Source: Aeromicrobium stalagmiti (GTDB lineage Bacteria > Actinomycetota > Actinomycetes > Propionibacteriales > Nocardioidaceae). From it: a DNA stretch of 64,000 nucleotides. Below, piece after piece: positions 16,240-25,779 of the stretch. Position 1 is the stretch's first letter; each line of letters begins with the position of its first letter. The notes below the pieces were generated by a model. That model was not told the DNA's origin and searched no databases. It saw only the letters and a program-made list of their open reading frames with translations. A program made the translations under genes and the position numbers. Location of the stretch: NCBI RefSeq assembly GCF_013283745.1, contig NZ_JABSTZ010000002.1, forward strand, positions 558,001 through 622,000, given 5' to 3'.

Positions 16240-16839
16240 TCACCGACGACCGAAGAGCAGCCGGAACGGGCGTGCGGCGAGCGTCAGCAACGGCTTGCGC
16301 CCGGCGAGGAAGGCGAGGGGGCCGTCGCCCGAGAACGACCACCGCCCCCGTGCGAGCCCCATCCTGATGCGCCCCGTGACCGGCGAGACCAGGAGATCGC
16401 CGGCGCGGTCCTGGGCTATCCGGAAGCCGAGGGGCAGGCGGAACGGCAGGCGTCGGACCCGCTGGACGGTGAGGGAGCCGATGCCCTGCGCGGTGTAGGA
16501 GGTGTGAGGCACGACGTCGAAGTCGGCGAGGTCCTTCGGGATGGCCCAGAGGTCACGTCCGCCGTCGCGCGACGCGGCGCTGTTGACCCAGATGTGCGTG
16601 ATCGACACGCGGGGCCGCCAGCCCTGACGCACGAGCACCGTCGACATGATCTCGTCGTACGTCAGCGGGCTCGGCTGCTCGTAGACGAAGAAGGCGGCCG
16701 AGACGATGCCGCGCCCGAAGATCGTGATCGGGCGGGTGGCGGCCGAGTGGGGCGGTGGCAGGTGCGTGCGGGGGACGAGCCACACACCGATGTAGGCGTG
16801 GCCGTGCAGGTCCCACGGCTCGGCCGGATAGCCGGTCAT
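16240..16839 (-). CDS. Acetoacetate decarboxylase-like family protein
   Basis: 199 residues from an ATG that overlaps the flavin monooxygenase stop as ATGA. AYIGVWLVPRTHLPP, FVYEQPSPLTYDEIM, ITHIWVNSAASRDGGRDLWAIPKDLADFD and a beta-rich C-terminus resemble acetoacetate decarboxylase-fold proteins, including the WAIPK segment. In authentic enzymes a lysine in this region forms the Schiff base; I am not certain it is preserved. It is the third gene of a TetR-monooxygenase operon, so it probably acts on the same ketone or ester. Confidence 0.65.
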   Translation of the reverse strand: MTGYPAEPWDLHGHAYIGVWLVPRTHLPPPHSAATRPITIFGRGIVSAAFFVYEQPSPLTYDEIMSTVLVRQGWRPRVSITHIWVNSAASRDGGRDLWAIPKDLADFDVVPHTSYTAQGIGSLTVQRVRRLPFRLPLGFRIAQDRAGDLLVSPVTGRIRMGLARGRWSFSGDGPLAFLAGRKPLLTLAARPFRLLFGRR

Positions 16840-18278
16840 GCCCACGTGAACGCGTCGGGGTCGAGGACCTTGGTGGCCTTCGCGAACGGCAGCGTCGCGC
16901 CCGGCCAGTTGGACGTGATCCGGCCCGACGGGTGGCGGTACCAGTTGTCGCACGACCCCCAGACGGAGTCGTCGAGCTTCTGGGTGAGCTCTCGGTCGTA
17001 CGCCTGCTCCGCCTCCTCGGTGACGGCCACGGACCGGTAGCTGCCGGCCTCGAGCCGGTCGACGGCCTGCCGCATGTGGCGGGCCTGGGCCTCGAGCATG
17101 TAGATGATCGAGCCGCCGCCGAGGTTGGTGTTGGGCCCGTAGGTGACGAAGAGGTTGGGGAACCCCGGGACGTACATGCCGAGGTAGGCGTGGGCGCCGT
17201 CGGTCCACTGCGTCGCGAGCTTCTGGCCGTTGGCGCCGGTGATGTCGATCGACTCCAGGAAGTCCTGGCTGTCGAAGCCGGTGCCGTAGACGATCGCGTC
17301 GACCTCGTGCTCGACGCCCGCGTCGTCCACGACGCCCGTGGGGGTGACGCGGGTGATGCCGCGGGTCACCACGTCGACGTTGGGCTGGGCGAGAGCGGGG
17401 TAGAACTCGTTGCTGAACAGGATGCGCTTGCACCCGATGGGGTAGTCGGGCGTCAGCTTCGCCCGAAGGGTCGGGTCGGTGACCTGTCGGTGCAGGTGCC
17501 GCATCGCGATCGCCTTGTTGACGCGACCGACCTTCGACGTCGCATCGAGACCCCGCGCGAACTGCTCCATGATCGTCCAGATGCCGCCGCGCTCGAGGCG
17601 CTGGCTGAAGGGCAGCGCCTTGAACAGCCCGCGGTGGAACGCCGTGTAGGGCTTGTCGGGCTTGGGCATGAGGTAGTTGGCCGAGCGCTGGAACACCACG
17701 AGCTCGGCGGCGTCCTTGGCCAGGTGCGGGATGAACTGGACGGCGCTGGCGCCGGCGCCGACGACGGCGACGCGCTGCCCCGTGGCGTCGAACGAGTGGT
17801 CCCACTCCGCGGAGTGGAACGAGGTGCCGCCGAACGACTCGACGCCCTCGATGTCGGGCAGTCGCGGCCGGGAGAGCTGGCCGACGGCGCTGACGAGCAC
17901 GTCGACGGTCTCGACCGTCTGGTCGGCGAACGTCACGGACCACTGGGCGGCGTCGTCGTCCCACGCGGCCGCGACGACCTCGGCACCGAAGCGCACCAGC
18001 GGGCTGACACCGTGCTTGTCGGCGACGGAGCGGATGTAGGCGTGGATCTCCTTCTGCAGCGCGTAGCGCCGGGTCCACTGCGAGTTGGGCTCGAACGAGA
18101 ACGAGTAGAGCGGCGAGGGGACGTCGCAGCCCGCGCCGGGGTAGGTGTTGTCGCGCCAGACGCCGCCGAGGTCGTCCGACCGCTCCCAGAGGCGCAGGTC
18201 GGTGTGACCGGCCCGCTTGAGCTCGACGGCGACGGCGATGGCGCCGAAGCCGGATCCGATGATGCCGATGCGGGTCAT
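16836..18278 (-). CDS. FAD/NADPH-dependent Baeyer-Villiger-type monooxygenase
   Basis: 480 residues. FAD-binding RIGIIGSGFGAIAVAVEL at the N-terminus and NADPH-binding VAVVGAGASAVQFIP near residue 165 flank FGGTSFHSAEWD, an FxGxxxHxxxW(D/P) fingerprint of type I Baeyer-Villiger and related flavin monooxygenases. GVWRDNTYPGAGCDVPS is the typical substrate-loop segment. It would insert oxygen next to a carbonyl of a cyclic or linear ketone; the substrate is unknown. Its start overlaps the TetR stop by four bases and its stop overlaps the decarboxylase-like gene, so the three genes are one translational unit. Confidence 0.9.
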   Translation of the reverse strand: MTRIGIIGSGFGAIAVAVELKRAGHTDLRLWERSDDLGGVWRDNTYPGAGCDVPSPLYSFSFEPNSQWTRRYALQKEIHAYIRSVADKHGVSPLVRFGAEVVAAAWDDDAAQWSVTFADQTVETVDVLVSAVGQLSRPRLPDIEGVESFGGTSFHSAEWDHSFDATGQRVAVVGAGASAVQFIPHLAKDAAELVVFQRSANYLMPKPDKPYTAFHRGLFKALPFSQRLERGGIWTIMEQFARGLDATSKVGRVNKAIAMRHLHRQVTDPTLRAKLTPDYPIGCKRILFSNEFYPALAQPNVDVVTRGITRVTPTGVVDDAGVEHEVDAIVYGTGFDSQDFLESIDITGANGQKLATQWTDGAHAYLGMYVPGFPNLFVTYGPNTNLGGGSIIYMLEAQARHMRQAVDRLEAGSYRSVAVTEEAEQAYDRELTQKLDDSVWGSCDNWYRHPSGRITSNWPGATLPFAKATKVLDPDAFTWA

Positions 18279-18874
18279 GGGCGTTCCTTCGTCATGGGAG
18301 CTTCTTTCTGGACGAACAGCAGGACGCTGTCGGTGAGCAGGTCGAGTGCCTCGTCGCGCGTGAACGTCTGGCGCTGCAGCCACTCGCGGCACACGGCCTT
18401 GGTGAGGGCGGCCGTCGGGCGCAGCCGGGCTCGCAGGTGGGGGGAGTCGGGCAGCCCGAGGGCGTCGAGCACCAGGCGTGCAGCACGGTCGTCGGCCTCG
18501 TCGACGATCGCCTGGACGTCGGACGCCCCGTGCAGGTTGGCCGCGCCGCTCGCGGCGACCCAGGCCTGTCCGTAGGTCGTGGCGGCGTCGAGGATCCAGT
18601 CCATCGTCAGGCGGGCCCGCTCCTCGAGGGAGCGTCCGTCGTAGTCGGGCAGGGCCTGGGCCGGCATGAGGATCGAGTCGCGCATGACGTCGAGGAACAG
18701 CTCGCGCTTGTCGCCGAAGTAGTGGTTGATCAGCCCACGTGCGACACCGGCGGCCTCGGCGAGCTCGGCCGTCGACACGTCGTCGTACGCGCGGTCGGAG
18801 TAGAGCACGCGGGCCGCGTCGATGATCTGCTGACGGCGCTCGGCAGGCGCCAGGCGTAGGCGGGTGGTGGACAC
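18275..18874 (-). CDS. TetR-family transcriptional regulator of the monooxygenase operon
   Basis: 199 residues. The N-terminal helix-turn-helix runs from RRQQIIDAARVLYSDRAYDD to AELAEAAGVARGLINHYFGD, with KRELFLDV closing the domain; the C-terminal ligand domain is divergent as usual. It is the first gene of the operon with the monooxygenase and decarboxylase-like genes, so it likely represses itself and them until their substrate is present. It faces the GMC oxidoreductase gene over a 56-base promoter region carrying an operator-like repeat. Confidence 0.9.
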   Translation of the reverse strand: MSTTRLRLAPAERRQQIIDAARVLYSDRAYDDVSTAELAEAAGVARGLINHYFGDKRELFLDVMRDSILMPAQALPDYDGRSLEERARLTMDWILDAATTYGQAWVAASGAANLHGASDVQAIVDEADDRAARLVLDALGLPDSPHLRARLRPTAALTKAVCREWLQRQTFTRDEALDLLTDSVLLFVQKEAPMTKERP

Positions 18875-18894
18875 GGATCAAGTCTCGCCCGCTA

Positions 18895-18909
18895 TTGGCA
18901 GAGTGTCAA
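18895..18909. promoter_or_regulatory. Operator-like inverted repeat between TetR and GMC oxidoreductase genes
   Basis: TTGGCA-GAG-TGTCAA, one mismatch between arms, sits midway between the divergent starts at 18874 and 18931. On the minus strand its half TTGACA also makes a good -35 box for the tetR operon. It is the natural candidate TetR binding site and could control both directions. Confidence 0.45.
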
Positions 18910-18930
18910 CAAGCGTCGTACGATCGGTGC

Positions 18931-20643
18931 ATGACCAAGAACGACTTCGACTACGACGTCCTGGTGGTGGGCTCCGGCTTCGGCGGGAGTGTCGCTGCGC
19001 TGCGCCTGACCGAGAAGGGCTATCGCGTCGGCGTGATGGAGGCAGGACGGCGATTCGCCGACGACGAGCTGCCCCAGAGCAGCTGGCGCGCCACGCGCTA
19101 CCTCTGGGCGCCGTGGGCCCGCTGCTTCGGCATCATGCGCATCACGCTGCTGCGCGACGTGCTGATCGCCAGCGGCACCGGCGTCGGCGGCGGGTCGCTG
19201 GTCTATGCCAACACGCTGTACGAGCCGCTCGACGCGTTCTACCGCGACCGCCAGTGGGCCCACATCACCGACTGGAAGGACGAGCTCGCACCGCACTACG
19301 CCCAGGCCAAGAAGATGCTGGGCGTCACGACGTATCCCGGCTGGAGCCCGGCCGACGACCGGCTGCAGGCCCTCGCCAAGGACTACGGCGTCGAGGACAC
19401 GTTCCACCCCACCGACGTCGGCGTGCTGTTCGGCGACGGTCATGGCGTGGAGCCGGGCGAGACGATCGCCGACCCGTTCTTCGGCGGTGCCGGGCCCGAC
19501 CGGCGCGCCTGCATCGACTGCGGTGCCTGCATGACGGGCTGCCGCCACAACGCCAAGAACACCCTCGTCAAGAACTACCTGCACCTCGCCGAGGGGGCCG
19601 GGGCAACGGTCCACCCGTTGACGACCGTCACCGACGTGCGACCCCGTGCCGAGGGCGGCTACGCCGTCCGTACGCGGCGCACCGGCAACCCGCTGCGCCG
19701 GCGCACGTTCACCGCCGAGCAGGTCGTCTTCGCCGGCAACGCGCTCAGCACCCAGCGCCTGCTGCACCGCCTGCGCGAGTCGTCGCTGCCCCGTCTCTCG
19801 CCGCGCATCGGCGAGCTCAGCCGGACCAACTCCGAGGCCGTGCTGACGGCGCGCTCGATGCGGGGGGACGCCGACTACACGCCGGGCGTCGCGATCACCT
19901 CGTCGTTCCACCCCGACGAGCACACGCACGTCGAGGTCTGCCGCTACGGCCACGGCTCCAGCGCGCTCGGGCTGATCAACGCACCACTCGTCGACGGCGG
20001 GCACGACGGGTCGCAGCTGCGGGCTGTCTGGCGGGCGTACCGCGCCCTGGGCCTGCGGCGGGCCGTGGCGATCCACAACCCGCGCCGGTGGGCGGAGCAG
20101 TCGATCGTGGTGCTCGTCATGCAGACGCTGGACAACTCGATCACGACCTACCTCAAGCGAGGCCTGCTCGGACGACGCATGACGAGCAAGCAGGGTGTGG
20201 GCGACCCCAACCCCAGCTGGATCCCGATGGCCAACCAGGTCACGCGAGACCTCGCCCGCGACATCGGAGGCAACGCCGGCAGCTCGACCGCCGATCTCGC
20301 CGGCATCCCGATGACCGCACACTTCATCGGGGGCTGCGTCATCGGCGAGACACCGGAGACCGGGGTCATCGACCCCTACCAGCGGGTGTTCGGCCACGAG
20401 GGTCTCCATGTCTCGGACGGGTCGGCTATCACCGCCAACCTCGGCGTGAACCCCTCGCTCACGATCACCGCCCAGTCGGAGCGCGCCATGGCGCTGTGGC
20501 CCAACAAGGGCGAGCCGGACGCGCGCCCGGCGCTCGGCGAGGCATACGTGCGGGTCGCTCCCGTGCCGCCGCAGGAGCCTGCCGTCCCGGCGGGGGCGCC
20601 GGCTGCGCTGCTCCTGCCGGTGCCGAAGGTTCCGCAGCGCTGA
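18931..20643 (+). CDS. GMC-type FAD oxidoreductase, cholesterol-oxidase-like
   Basis: 570 residues from the ATG at 18931. FAD-binding YDVLVVGSGFGGSVAALRL, then SGTGVGGGSLVYANTLYEP, and the C-terminal GMC signature near IGGCVIGETPETGVIDPYQRVFG and HVSDGSAITANLGVNPSLTI. A cysteine-rich insert CIDCGACMTGCRHNAKNTL near residue 195 is shared with mycobacterial ChoD-type proteins. Such enzymes oxidise sterols or other lipophilic alcohols; no Tat signal is visible, so it is probably cytosolic. Divergent from the TetR/monooxygenase operon, which may act on the ketone made here. Confidence 0.85.
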   Translation: MTKNDFDYDVLVVGSGFGGSVAALRLTEKGYRVGVMEAGRRFADDELPQSSWRATRYLWAPWARCFGIMRITLLRDVLIASGTGVGGGSLVYANTLYEPLDAFYRDRQWAHITDWKDELAPHYAQAKKMLGVTTYPGWSPADDRLQALAKDYGVEDTFHPTDVGVLFGDGHGVEPGETIADPFFGGAGPDRRACIDCGACMTGCRHNAKNTLVKNYLHLAEGAGATVHPLTTVTDVRPRAEGGYAVRTRRTGNPLRRRTFTAEQVVFAGNALSTQRLLHRLRESSLPRLSPRIGELSRTNSEAVLTARSMRGDADYTPGVAITSSFHPDEHTHVEVCRYGHGSSALGLINAPLVDGGHDGSQLRAVWRAYRALGLRRAVAIHNPRRWAEQSIVVLVMQTLDNSITTYLKRGLLGRRMTSKQGVGDPNPSWIPMANQVTRDLARDIGGNAGSSTADLAGIPMTAHFIGGCVIGETPETGVIDPYQRVFGHEGLHVSDGSAITANLGVNPSLTITAQSERAMALWPNKGEPDARPALGEAYVRVAPVPPQEPAVPAGAPAALLLPVPKVPQR

Positions 20644-20761
20644 CGCGGCGGCGTCCGGGCGGACTGTTCACCCGGGCGTCGCGTCGGTGTCGCCCGCTCG
20701 CCATGTGGGTCGTCGACGGTCTTCCCAGACCACCGAGACCTGACCCAAGGGGCCCCCTGAC

Positions 20762-22834
20762 ATGACCTTGCTGCCGGAGACCGACCGTACGACCGACCAC
20801 CGCCGGCTGCTGCCGATGGTGGGTCACACCAAGGCGGGCCGCAGCCCCGTCACGTGCCACCTGAGGTGCGGCGACGCGTGTGCGCAGCCCGTGCCCAACC
20901 AGACCGAGGGCCCGACGTTCCGTGACGTCGTCGAGCAGACCATGAGCCGTCGCTCGGTGCTGCGCGGCATGGGTGCCACGGCAGCCGTGGCCGCGATCGG
21001 TGGCGCCGGGACGGCGCTGGCTCCACCGGCGGCGGCGGGCACGCGTCCCGTCGGCGGTGCTGCCCACGGCACGCCGAGGACCTCGCTCAGCTTCATCGCC
21101 ATCGCGCCGGTCACGTCGACCGTCGACGAGCTCACCGTCCCGTCCGGCTGGCGCTGGGACCCGATCATCCGCTGGGGCGACCCGGTGCTGAAGGGCGCAC
21201 CGCAGTTCGACCCTGCGAACCAGTCGTCCCGCGCCCAGGCCGCGCAGTTCGGCTACAACAACGACTACCTCGACATCATCGTCACCGATCGCCGCGGCAC
21301 CAAGGCGCTGCTCGTGTGCAACCACGAGTACACCAACGAGAACATCATGTTCCCGCCCGGCATCGACGCCTCCGAGCAGGCACGCATCGCCTGGGCCGCC
21401 CACGGCATGTCGGTCGTCGAGCTGCGGCGCCGTCACCGCGGCGAGCGGTGGACGTACGTCCCCGGAGCCCGGCTCAACCGGCGCATCACCCTCGACACGC
21501 CGTTCGCCGTCGACGGTCCGGCCGCGGGGTCGCCGCTGCTGCGCACCAAGGCCGACCCGACCGGACGCACGGTCCGCGGCACGATGAACAACTGCGCCGG
21601 CGGCACGACGCCGTGGGGGAGCGTGCTGTCCGGCGAGGAGAACTTCAACCAGTACTTCAAGGCATCGGGCTCCACGCCGCGCGAGACCCGCTACGGGCTC
21701 AGCGCGACGCAGGACTCCCGCAACTGGCGCGCCGTCGACCCCCGCTGGGACGCCACCACCGCCGACTACGCCAACGAGCCGAACCGCTTCGGCTGGATCG
21801 TCGAGGTCGACCCGTACGACCCGACGGCCGCACCGGTCAAGCACACCGCGATGGGTCGCTTCAAGCACGAGGGCGCCAACGTCATCATCAACCGTGACGG
21901 CCGCGTCGTGGCCTACATGGGCGACGACGAGCGCTTCGACTACGTCTACCGGTTCGTGTCGAAGGAGCGCTACCTCCCCGGTCCGGGCAGCCGGCGCCGC
22001 AAGCACAACCTGAAGCTGCTGTCGCAGGGCGACCTCAGCGTCGCCCGCTTCACCGGTGACGGCCTGGACGACGGCGTCTCCGACGGGTCCGGCGAGTGGA
22101 TCCCGCTGACGCGGGACGGGCGCTCGATGGTGCCCGGCTTCAGCCTCGAGGAGGTGCTGGTCTTCACCCGGCTGGCGGCCGACGCCGTGCAGCCGACCAA
22201 GATGGACCGCCCCGAGGACGTGCAGCCCAACCTCGCGAACGGCCGGATCTACATCGCGTGCACCAACAACACCGATCGCGGCGAGGTCGGCAAGGAGGGG
22301 CCCACCGAGCCCAACCCGCGCGCGGCCAACAAGGACGGTCACGTCGTCGAGCTCATCCCCGCCAGGGGCGACCACACCTCCACCGGGTTCACCTGGAACC
22401 TGCTGCTGGTGTGCGGCGACCCGAAGAGCGCCGGCACGTACTTCGGCGGCTACACGGGCGAGGTCTCGCCGATCTCGTGCCCGGACAACCTGGCGTTCGA
22501 CAGCCGCGGCCAGCTGTGGATCTCGACCGACGGCGCACCGAGCACGCTCGGCACCAACGACGGCCTGTTCCACGTCACGCTCGAGGGCCGCGACCGGGGT
22601 CGGGTCCAGCAGTTCCTCTCGGTGCCGACCGGCGCCGAGACCTGCGGCCCGGTGGTGCACGATCGCGACGGGTCGGTGTTCGTCGCTGTCCAGCACCCCG
22701 GTGAGGACGGCTCGTGGTCGGCGCAGAAGTCGCTGTTCCCCGACTACGTCACGCCGGGCACGACGCCCGATCGGGGCGACTTCGCCGGTCCGCGCCCCTC
22801 GGTCGTGCAGGCCACGCGCGCGCGTCGCCGCTGA
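20762..22834 (+). CDS. phoX: PhoX-family Tat-exported alkaline phosphatase
   Basis: 690 residues. The N-terminus carries CHLRCGDACAQP (residues 32-43) before a Tat signal with SRRSVLRGM at 62-70 and a hydrophobic stretch ending in AAAG. The body contains NHEYTNENIMF, WGSVLSGEENFNQYF, GRFKHEGANVIIN, PEDVQPNLANGRIYIACTNN and SCPDNLAFDSRGQLWISTDG, all typical of Ca/Fe-dependent PhoX. It releases phosphate from extracellular monoesters. A single PHO-box-like GTTCACC half site lies at 20666. The unusually long region before the Tat motif is normal for actinobacterial members. Confidence 0.92.
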   Translation: MTLLPETDRTTDHRRLLPMVGHTKAGRSPVTCHLRCGDACAQPVPNQTEGPTFRDVVEQTMSRRSVLRGMGATAAVAAIGGAGTALAPPAAAGTRPVGGAAHGTPRTSLSFIAIAPVTSTVDELTVPSGWRWDPIIRWGDPVLKGAPQFDPANQSSRAQAAQFGYNNDYLDIIVTDRRGTKALLVCNHEYTNENIMFPPGIDASEQARIAWAAHGMSVVELRRRHRGERWTYVPGARLNRRITLDTPFAVDGPAAGSPLLRTKADPTGRTVRGTMNNCAGGTTPWGSVLSGEENFNQYFKASGSTPRETRYGLSATQDSRNWRAVDPRWDATTADYANEPNRFGWIVEVDPYDPTAAPVKHTAMGRFKHEGANVIINRDGRVVAYMGDDERFDYVYRFVSKERYLPGPGSRRRKHNLKLLSQGDLSVARFTGDGLDDGVSDGSGEWIPLTRDGRSMVPGFSLEEVLVFTRLAADAVQPTKMDRPEDVQPNLANGRIYIACTNNTDRGEVGKEGPTEPNPRAANKDGHVVELIPARGDHTSTGFTWNLLLVCGDPKSAGTYFGGYTGEVSPISCPDNLAFDSRGQLWISTDGAPSTLGTNDGLFHVTLEGRDRGRVQQFLSVPTGAETCGPVVHDRDGSVFVAVQHPGEDGSWSAQKSLFPDYVTPGTTPDRGDFAGPRPSVVQATRARRR

Positions 22835-22848
22835 GCCACGGTTCCCGT

Positions 22849-22885
22849 GCCGCGGCCGAGGTGGCCCACCCACCTCGGCCGCGGC
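22849..22885 (+). terminator. Strong hairpin after phoX
   Basis: Positions 22849-22864 pair perfectly with 22870-22885 (16 bp) around CCCAC, 14 bases past the phoX stop and upstream of thrS. No T-run. Probably isolates phoX from thrS. Confidence 0.75.
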
Positions 22886-22956
22886 GTGACGTTAGGGTGG
22901 TGACAAGCAGCACGCGCCATCCGTAGGGCGCGTCGAGACCGAACGAAGGAAGCACC

Positions 22957-24933
22957 GTGTCCGAGATCCAGATCACCGTCGAGTCCACGTCACGATCGGT
23001 CGAGCAGGGCACGAAGGCCTGGCAGCTGTTCGCCGACAACCCCGAGATCATCGCGGCGCGGGTGGGCGACGCTCTCAGGGACCTTGCCTACGAGCTGGTG
23101 GACGGCGACGCCGTCTCGGGCGTGGCGATCGACTCCGCCGACGGGCGCGACATCCTGCGGCACTCGACCGCCCACGTCATGGCGCAGGCCGTGCAGGAGC
23201 TGTTCCCGGCCGCCAAGCTCGGTATCGGCCCGCCGATCACCGACGGCTTCTACTACGACTTCGACGTCGACGAGCCGTTCGTGCCCGAGGACCTCGACAA
23301 GATCGAGTCGCGCATGCGCAAGATCGTCAAGGAGGGGCAGAAGTTCGACCGCCGCGAGATCAGTGACGACGCGGCGCGGGCCGAGCTGGCCGACGAGCCC
23401 TACAAGCTCGAGCTCATCGGGCTCAAGAGCACCGCGGGCGACGCGGCGGAGGGCGCGAGCGTCGAGGTCGGCGAGGGCGGCCTGACGATCTACGACAACC
23501 TCAAGCGTGACGGCTCCGTGGCGTGGGGCGACCTGTGCCGTGGTCCGCACCTGCCGACCACCAAGCGCATCCCGGCGTTCAAGCTGATGCGCAGCGCGGC
23601 GGCCTACTGGCGCGGCAACGAGAACAACAAGCAGCTGCAGCGCATCTACGGCACCGCCTGGGAGACCAAGGAGGCGCTCGAGGAGCACCTGCACCGCATC
23701 GAGGAGGCCCAGCGCCGCGACCACCGCCGCCTCGGCACCGAGCTCGACCTGTTCAGCTTCCCGGACGAGATCGGGTCCGGCCTGCCGGTCTTCCACCCCA
23801 AGGGTGGAGTGATCAAGCGCGAGATGGAGGACTACGTCCGTCGCCGTCACATCGAGGAGGGCTTCGAGTACGTCGGCACCCCCCACATCGCCAAGGAGGG
23901 CCTCTTCTACACCTCCGGTCACCTGCCCTACTACGGCGAGGGGATGTTTCCGGCCCTCGACGTCGACGGACAGGACTACCGCCTCAAGGCGATGAACTGC
24001 CCGATGCACAACCTGATCTTCCGGTCGCGCCAGCGGTCGTACCGCGAGCTGCCGCTGCGGCTGTTCGAGTTCGGCCACGTCTATCGCAACGAGAAGTCCG
24101 GCGTGATCCACGGCCTGACCCGCGTGCGCGGATTCGCCCAGGACGACTCGCACTCCTACGTGACCCCGGAGCAGGCGCCCGGCGAGATCCGCCACCTCCT
24201 GAACTTCGTCCTGAGCCTGCTGCGCGACTTCGGCATGGACGACTTCTACCTCGAGCTGTCGACCCGCGACGACTCCAAGCCCGACAAGTTCATCGGCTCA
24301 GACGACGACTGGGCCAATGCGACCCAGGTCCTCGAGGACGTGTGCCTCGAGACGGGTCTCGAGCTGGTCCCCGACCCGGGTGGCGCGGCCTACTACGGCC
24401 CCAAGGTGTCGGTGCAGGCCCGTGACGCGATCGGCCGCACCTGGCAGATGTCGACGATCCAGTACGACTTCAACATGCCGTCGGCCGAGCGCTTCGGCCT
24501 CGAGTACGTCGCGGCCGACGGCTCGCGCCAGCAGCCCGTGATGATCCACTCGGCGAAGTTCGGCTCGATCGAGCGCTTCATGGGTGTCCTCGTCGAGCAC
24601 TACGCCGGCGCGTTCCCCCCGTGGCTCGCCCCCGTCCAGGTCGTCGGCATCCCGGTCGCCGAGCGGCACGCCGACTACCTCTACGAGCTGACCACGCGGC
24701 TCAAGGCCCTCGGCATCCGCGTCGAGGTCGACGACTCCGACGAGCGCATGCAGAAGAAGATCCGCAACGCGCAGCTGCAGAAGGTGCCGTTCATGCTGAT
24801 CGCCGGCGACAACGACGTCGAGGCGGGTGCGGTCTCGTTCCGCTACCGCAGCGGCGAGCAGGAGAACGGAGTCACGCTGGACGACGCCGTCGCCCGGATC
24901 GTCGAGGCGATCCAGAGCCGCGTCCAGGTCTGA
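22957..24933 (+). CDS. thrS: Threonine-tRNA ligase
   Basis: 658 residues starting at GTG 22957 after AAGGAAG. Order: a TGS-like N-terminal domain (1-65), the editing/SAD-type domain with [12 protein letters not shown] near residue 69 and HLPTT near 197, the class II catalytic core with motif 2 [10 protein letters not shown] and motif 3-like residues, and the anticodon-binding domain from about 555 ([12 protein letters not shown]). Charges tRNA-Thr and probably clears mis-charged Ser. It opens the conserved actinobacterial thrS-HIT-phosphotransferase neighbourhood, here interrupted by an opposed esterase gene. Confidence 0.97.
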   Translation: MSEIQITVESTSRSVEQGTKAWQLFADNPEIIAARVGDALRDLAYELVDGDAVSGVAIDSADGRDILRHSTAHVMAQAVQELFPAAKLGIGPPITDGFYYDFDVDEPFVPEDLDKIESRMRKIVKEGQKFDRREISDDAARAELADEPYKLELIGLKSTAGDAAEGASVEVGEGGLTIYDNLKRDGSVAWGDLCRGPHLPTTKRIPAFKLMRSAAAYWRGNENNKQLQRIYGTAWETKEALEEHLHRIEEAQRRDHRRLGTELDLFSFPDEIGSGLPVFHPKGGVIKREMEDYVRRRHIEEGFEYVGTPHIAKEGLFYTSGHLPYYGEGMFPALDVDGQDYRLKAMNCPMHNLIFRSRQRSYRELPLRLFEFGHVYRNEKSGVIHGLTRVRGFAQDDSHSYVTPEQAPGEIRHLLNFVLSLLRDFGMDDFYLELSTRDDSKPDKFIGSDDDWANATQVLEDVCLETGLELVPDPGGAAYYGPKVSVQARDAIGRTWQMSTIQYDFNMPSAERFGLEYVAADGSRQQPVMIHSAKFGSIERFMGVLVEHYAGAFPPWLAPVQVVGIPVAERHADYLYELTTRLKALGIRVEVDDSDERMQKKIRNAQLQKVPFMLIAGDNDVEAGAVSFRYRSGEQENGVTLDDAVARIVEAIQSRVQV

Positions 24934-24943
24934 GGCGGGCCGC

Positions 24944-25666
24944 TCAGGGGTTCAGGCTGCTGCGGTAGAACAACCGCTTGGCGATCTCCTGGTTGCCGAA
25001 CCGGTTGGGGTGGATCCCGTCGATCGTCCGGTGGGGGTGGCGGATGGCCTCGGTCGCGGTGTCGACGTACTCGAAGTCGTGGTCAAGGGCTGCTGACCGG
25101 ACCAGGTTGGTGACCCACCAGCGGCTCGAGCTGATGCGTCGGCCGTTGCCCCACGGCACCGTGACGATCACGGTGGCGTCGGGACGGGCGAGCTCGTCGA
25201 CCCGGGCGAGCGTCGCGCGCACGGCGTCGTCGACCTGCTGCGGCGAGCTGCGCGCGTCGCCGCGGCCGTTGCTGCGCACGGCGAGGCAGTGGCGGCGGTC
25301 GTTGACGCCGCCCTCGACGATCACCACGTCGGCGGTGCGGATGACCTCGGGATGGGCGTTGACCCTGTCGAGGAAGCTGGTGCCCGTGCACCGCACGCCG
25401 CGGCGCAGGTAGCCCGACCCGCCCTCGGCCAGCACCACCGGCTCGACGTCGATCCGATCGGCGAGGATCGACCACCAGGCGAGCTTGTCGCCGACGCCGT
25501 CACGGCTGTAGGACGAGCTGATCGAGTCGCCCACGACCACCATCGTGGTGCGCTCGGCAGGGCGCGGCGCCGCCGGCGGCGCGTCGTCGTTCTTCGCCAG
25601 GGCAGGCACCGCGAGCACGCTCGACGCGACGAGGCCCACGAGGGCGACCCCGATGGAACCCTTCAT
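24944..25666 (-). CDS. Secreted SGNH/GDSL-type hydrolase
   Basis: 240 residues from the ATG at 25666. Signal MKGSIGVALVGLVASSVLA with cleavage near ALA-KN. The SGNH blocks are visible: VVVGDSISSSYSRDG (catalytic Ser), EGGSGYLRRG (Gly), VEGGVNDRRHC (Asn) and DGIHPNRFG (Asp/His). An extracellular esterase, lipase or acyl-hydrolase, substrate unknown. It lies against the direction of thrS and the HIT gene and is probably a lineage-specific insertion in that conserved neighbourhood. Confidence 0.88.
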   Translation of the reverse strand: MKGSIGVALVGLVASSVLAVPALAKNDDAPPAAPRPAERTTMVVVGDSISSSYSRDGVGDKLAWWSILADRIDVEPVVLAEGGSGYLRRGVRCTGTSFLDRVNAHPEVIRTADVVIVEGGVNDRRHCLAVRSNGRGDARSSPQQVDDAVRATLARVDELARPDATVIVTVPWGNGRRISSSRWWVTNLVRSAALDHDFEYVDTATEAIRHPHRTIDGIHPNRFGNQEIAKRLFYRSSLNP

Positions 25667-25779
25667 GCGCAGTCTCCCTTGCGAGCGGATCCTCAGGCTA
25701 TCGTCGCGCGCCGATCGCGGCCCGCAGAATCGCCCACGTCGGTGCAGGGCCACAGGCGCCGGGCGACTAGGGTACTTGC

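Noticed and set aside
20666-20672. PHO box upstream of phoX
   Set aside because: Only one GTTCACC unit is present; the second direct repeat expected 11 bases on is not recognisable, so I do not list it as a site.
20465-22873. An 802-codon minus-strand frame opposite phoX
   Set aside because: phoX on the other strand has a Tat signal and conserved motifs throughout; the opposite frame has none.
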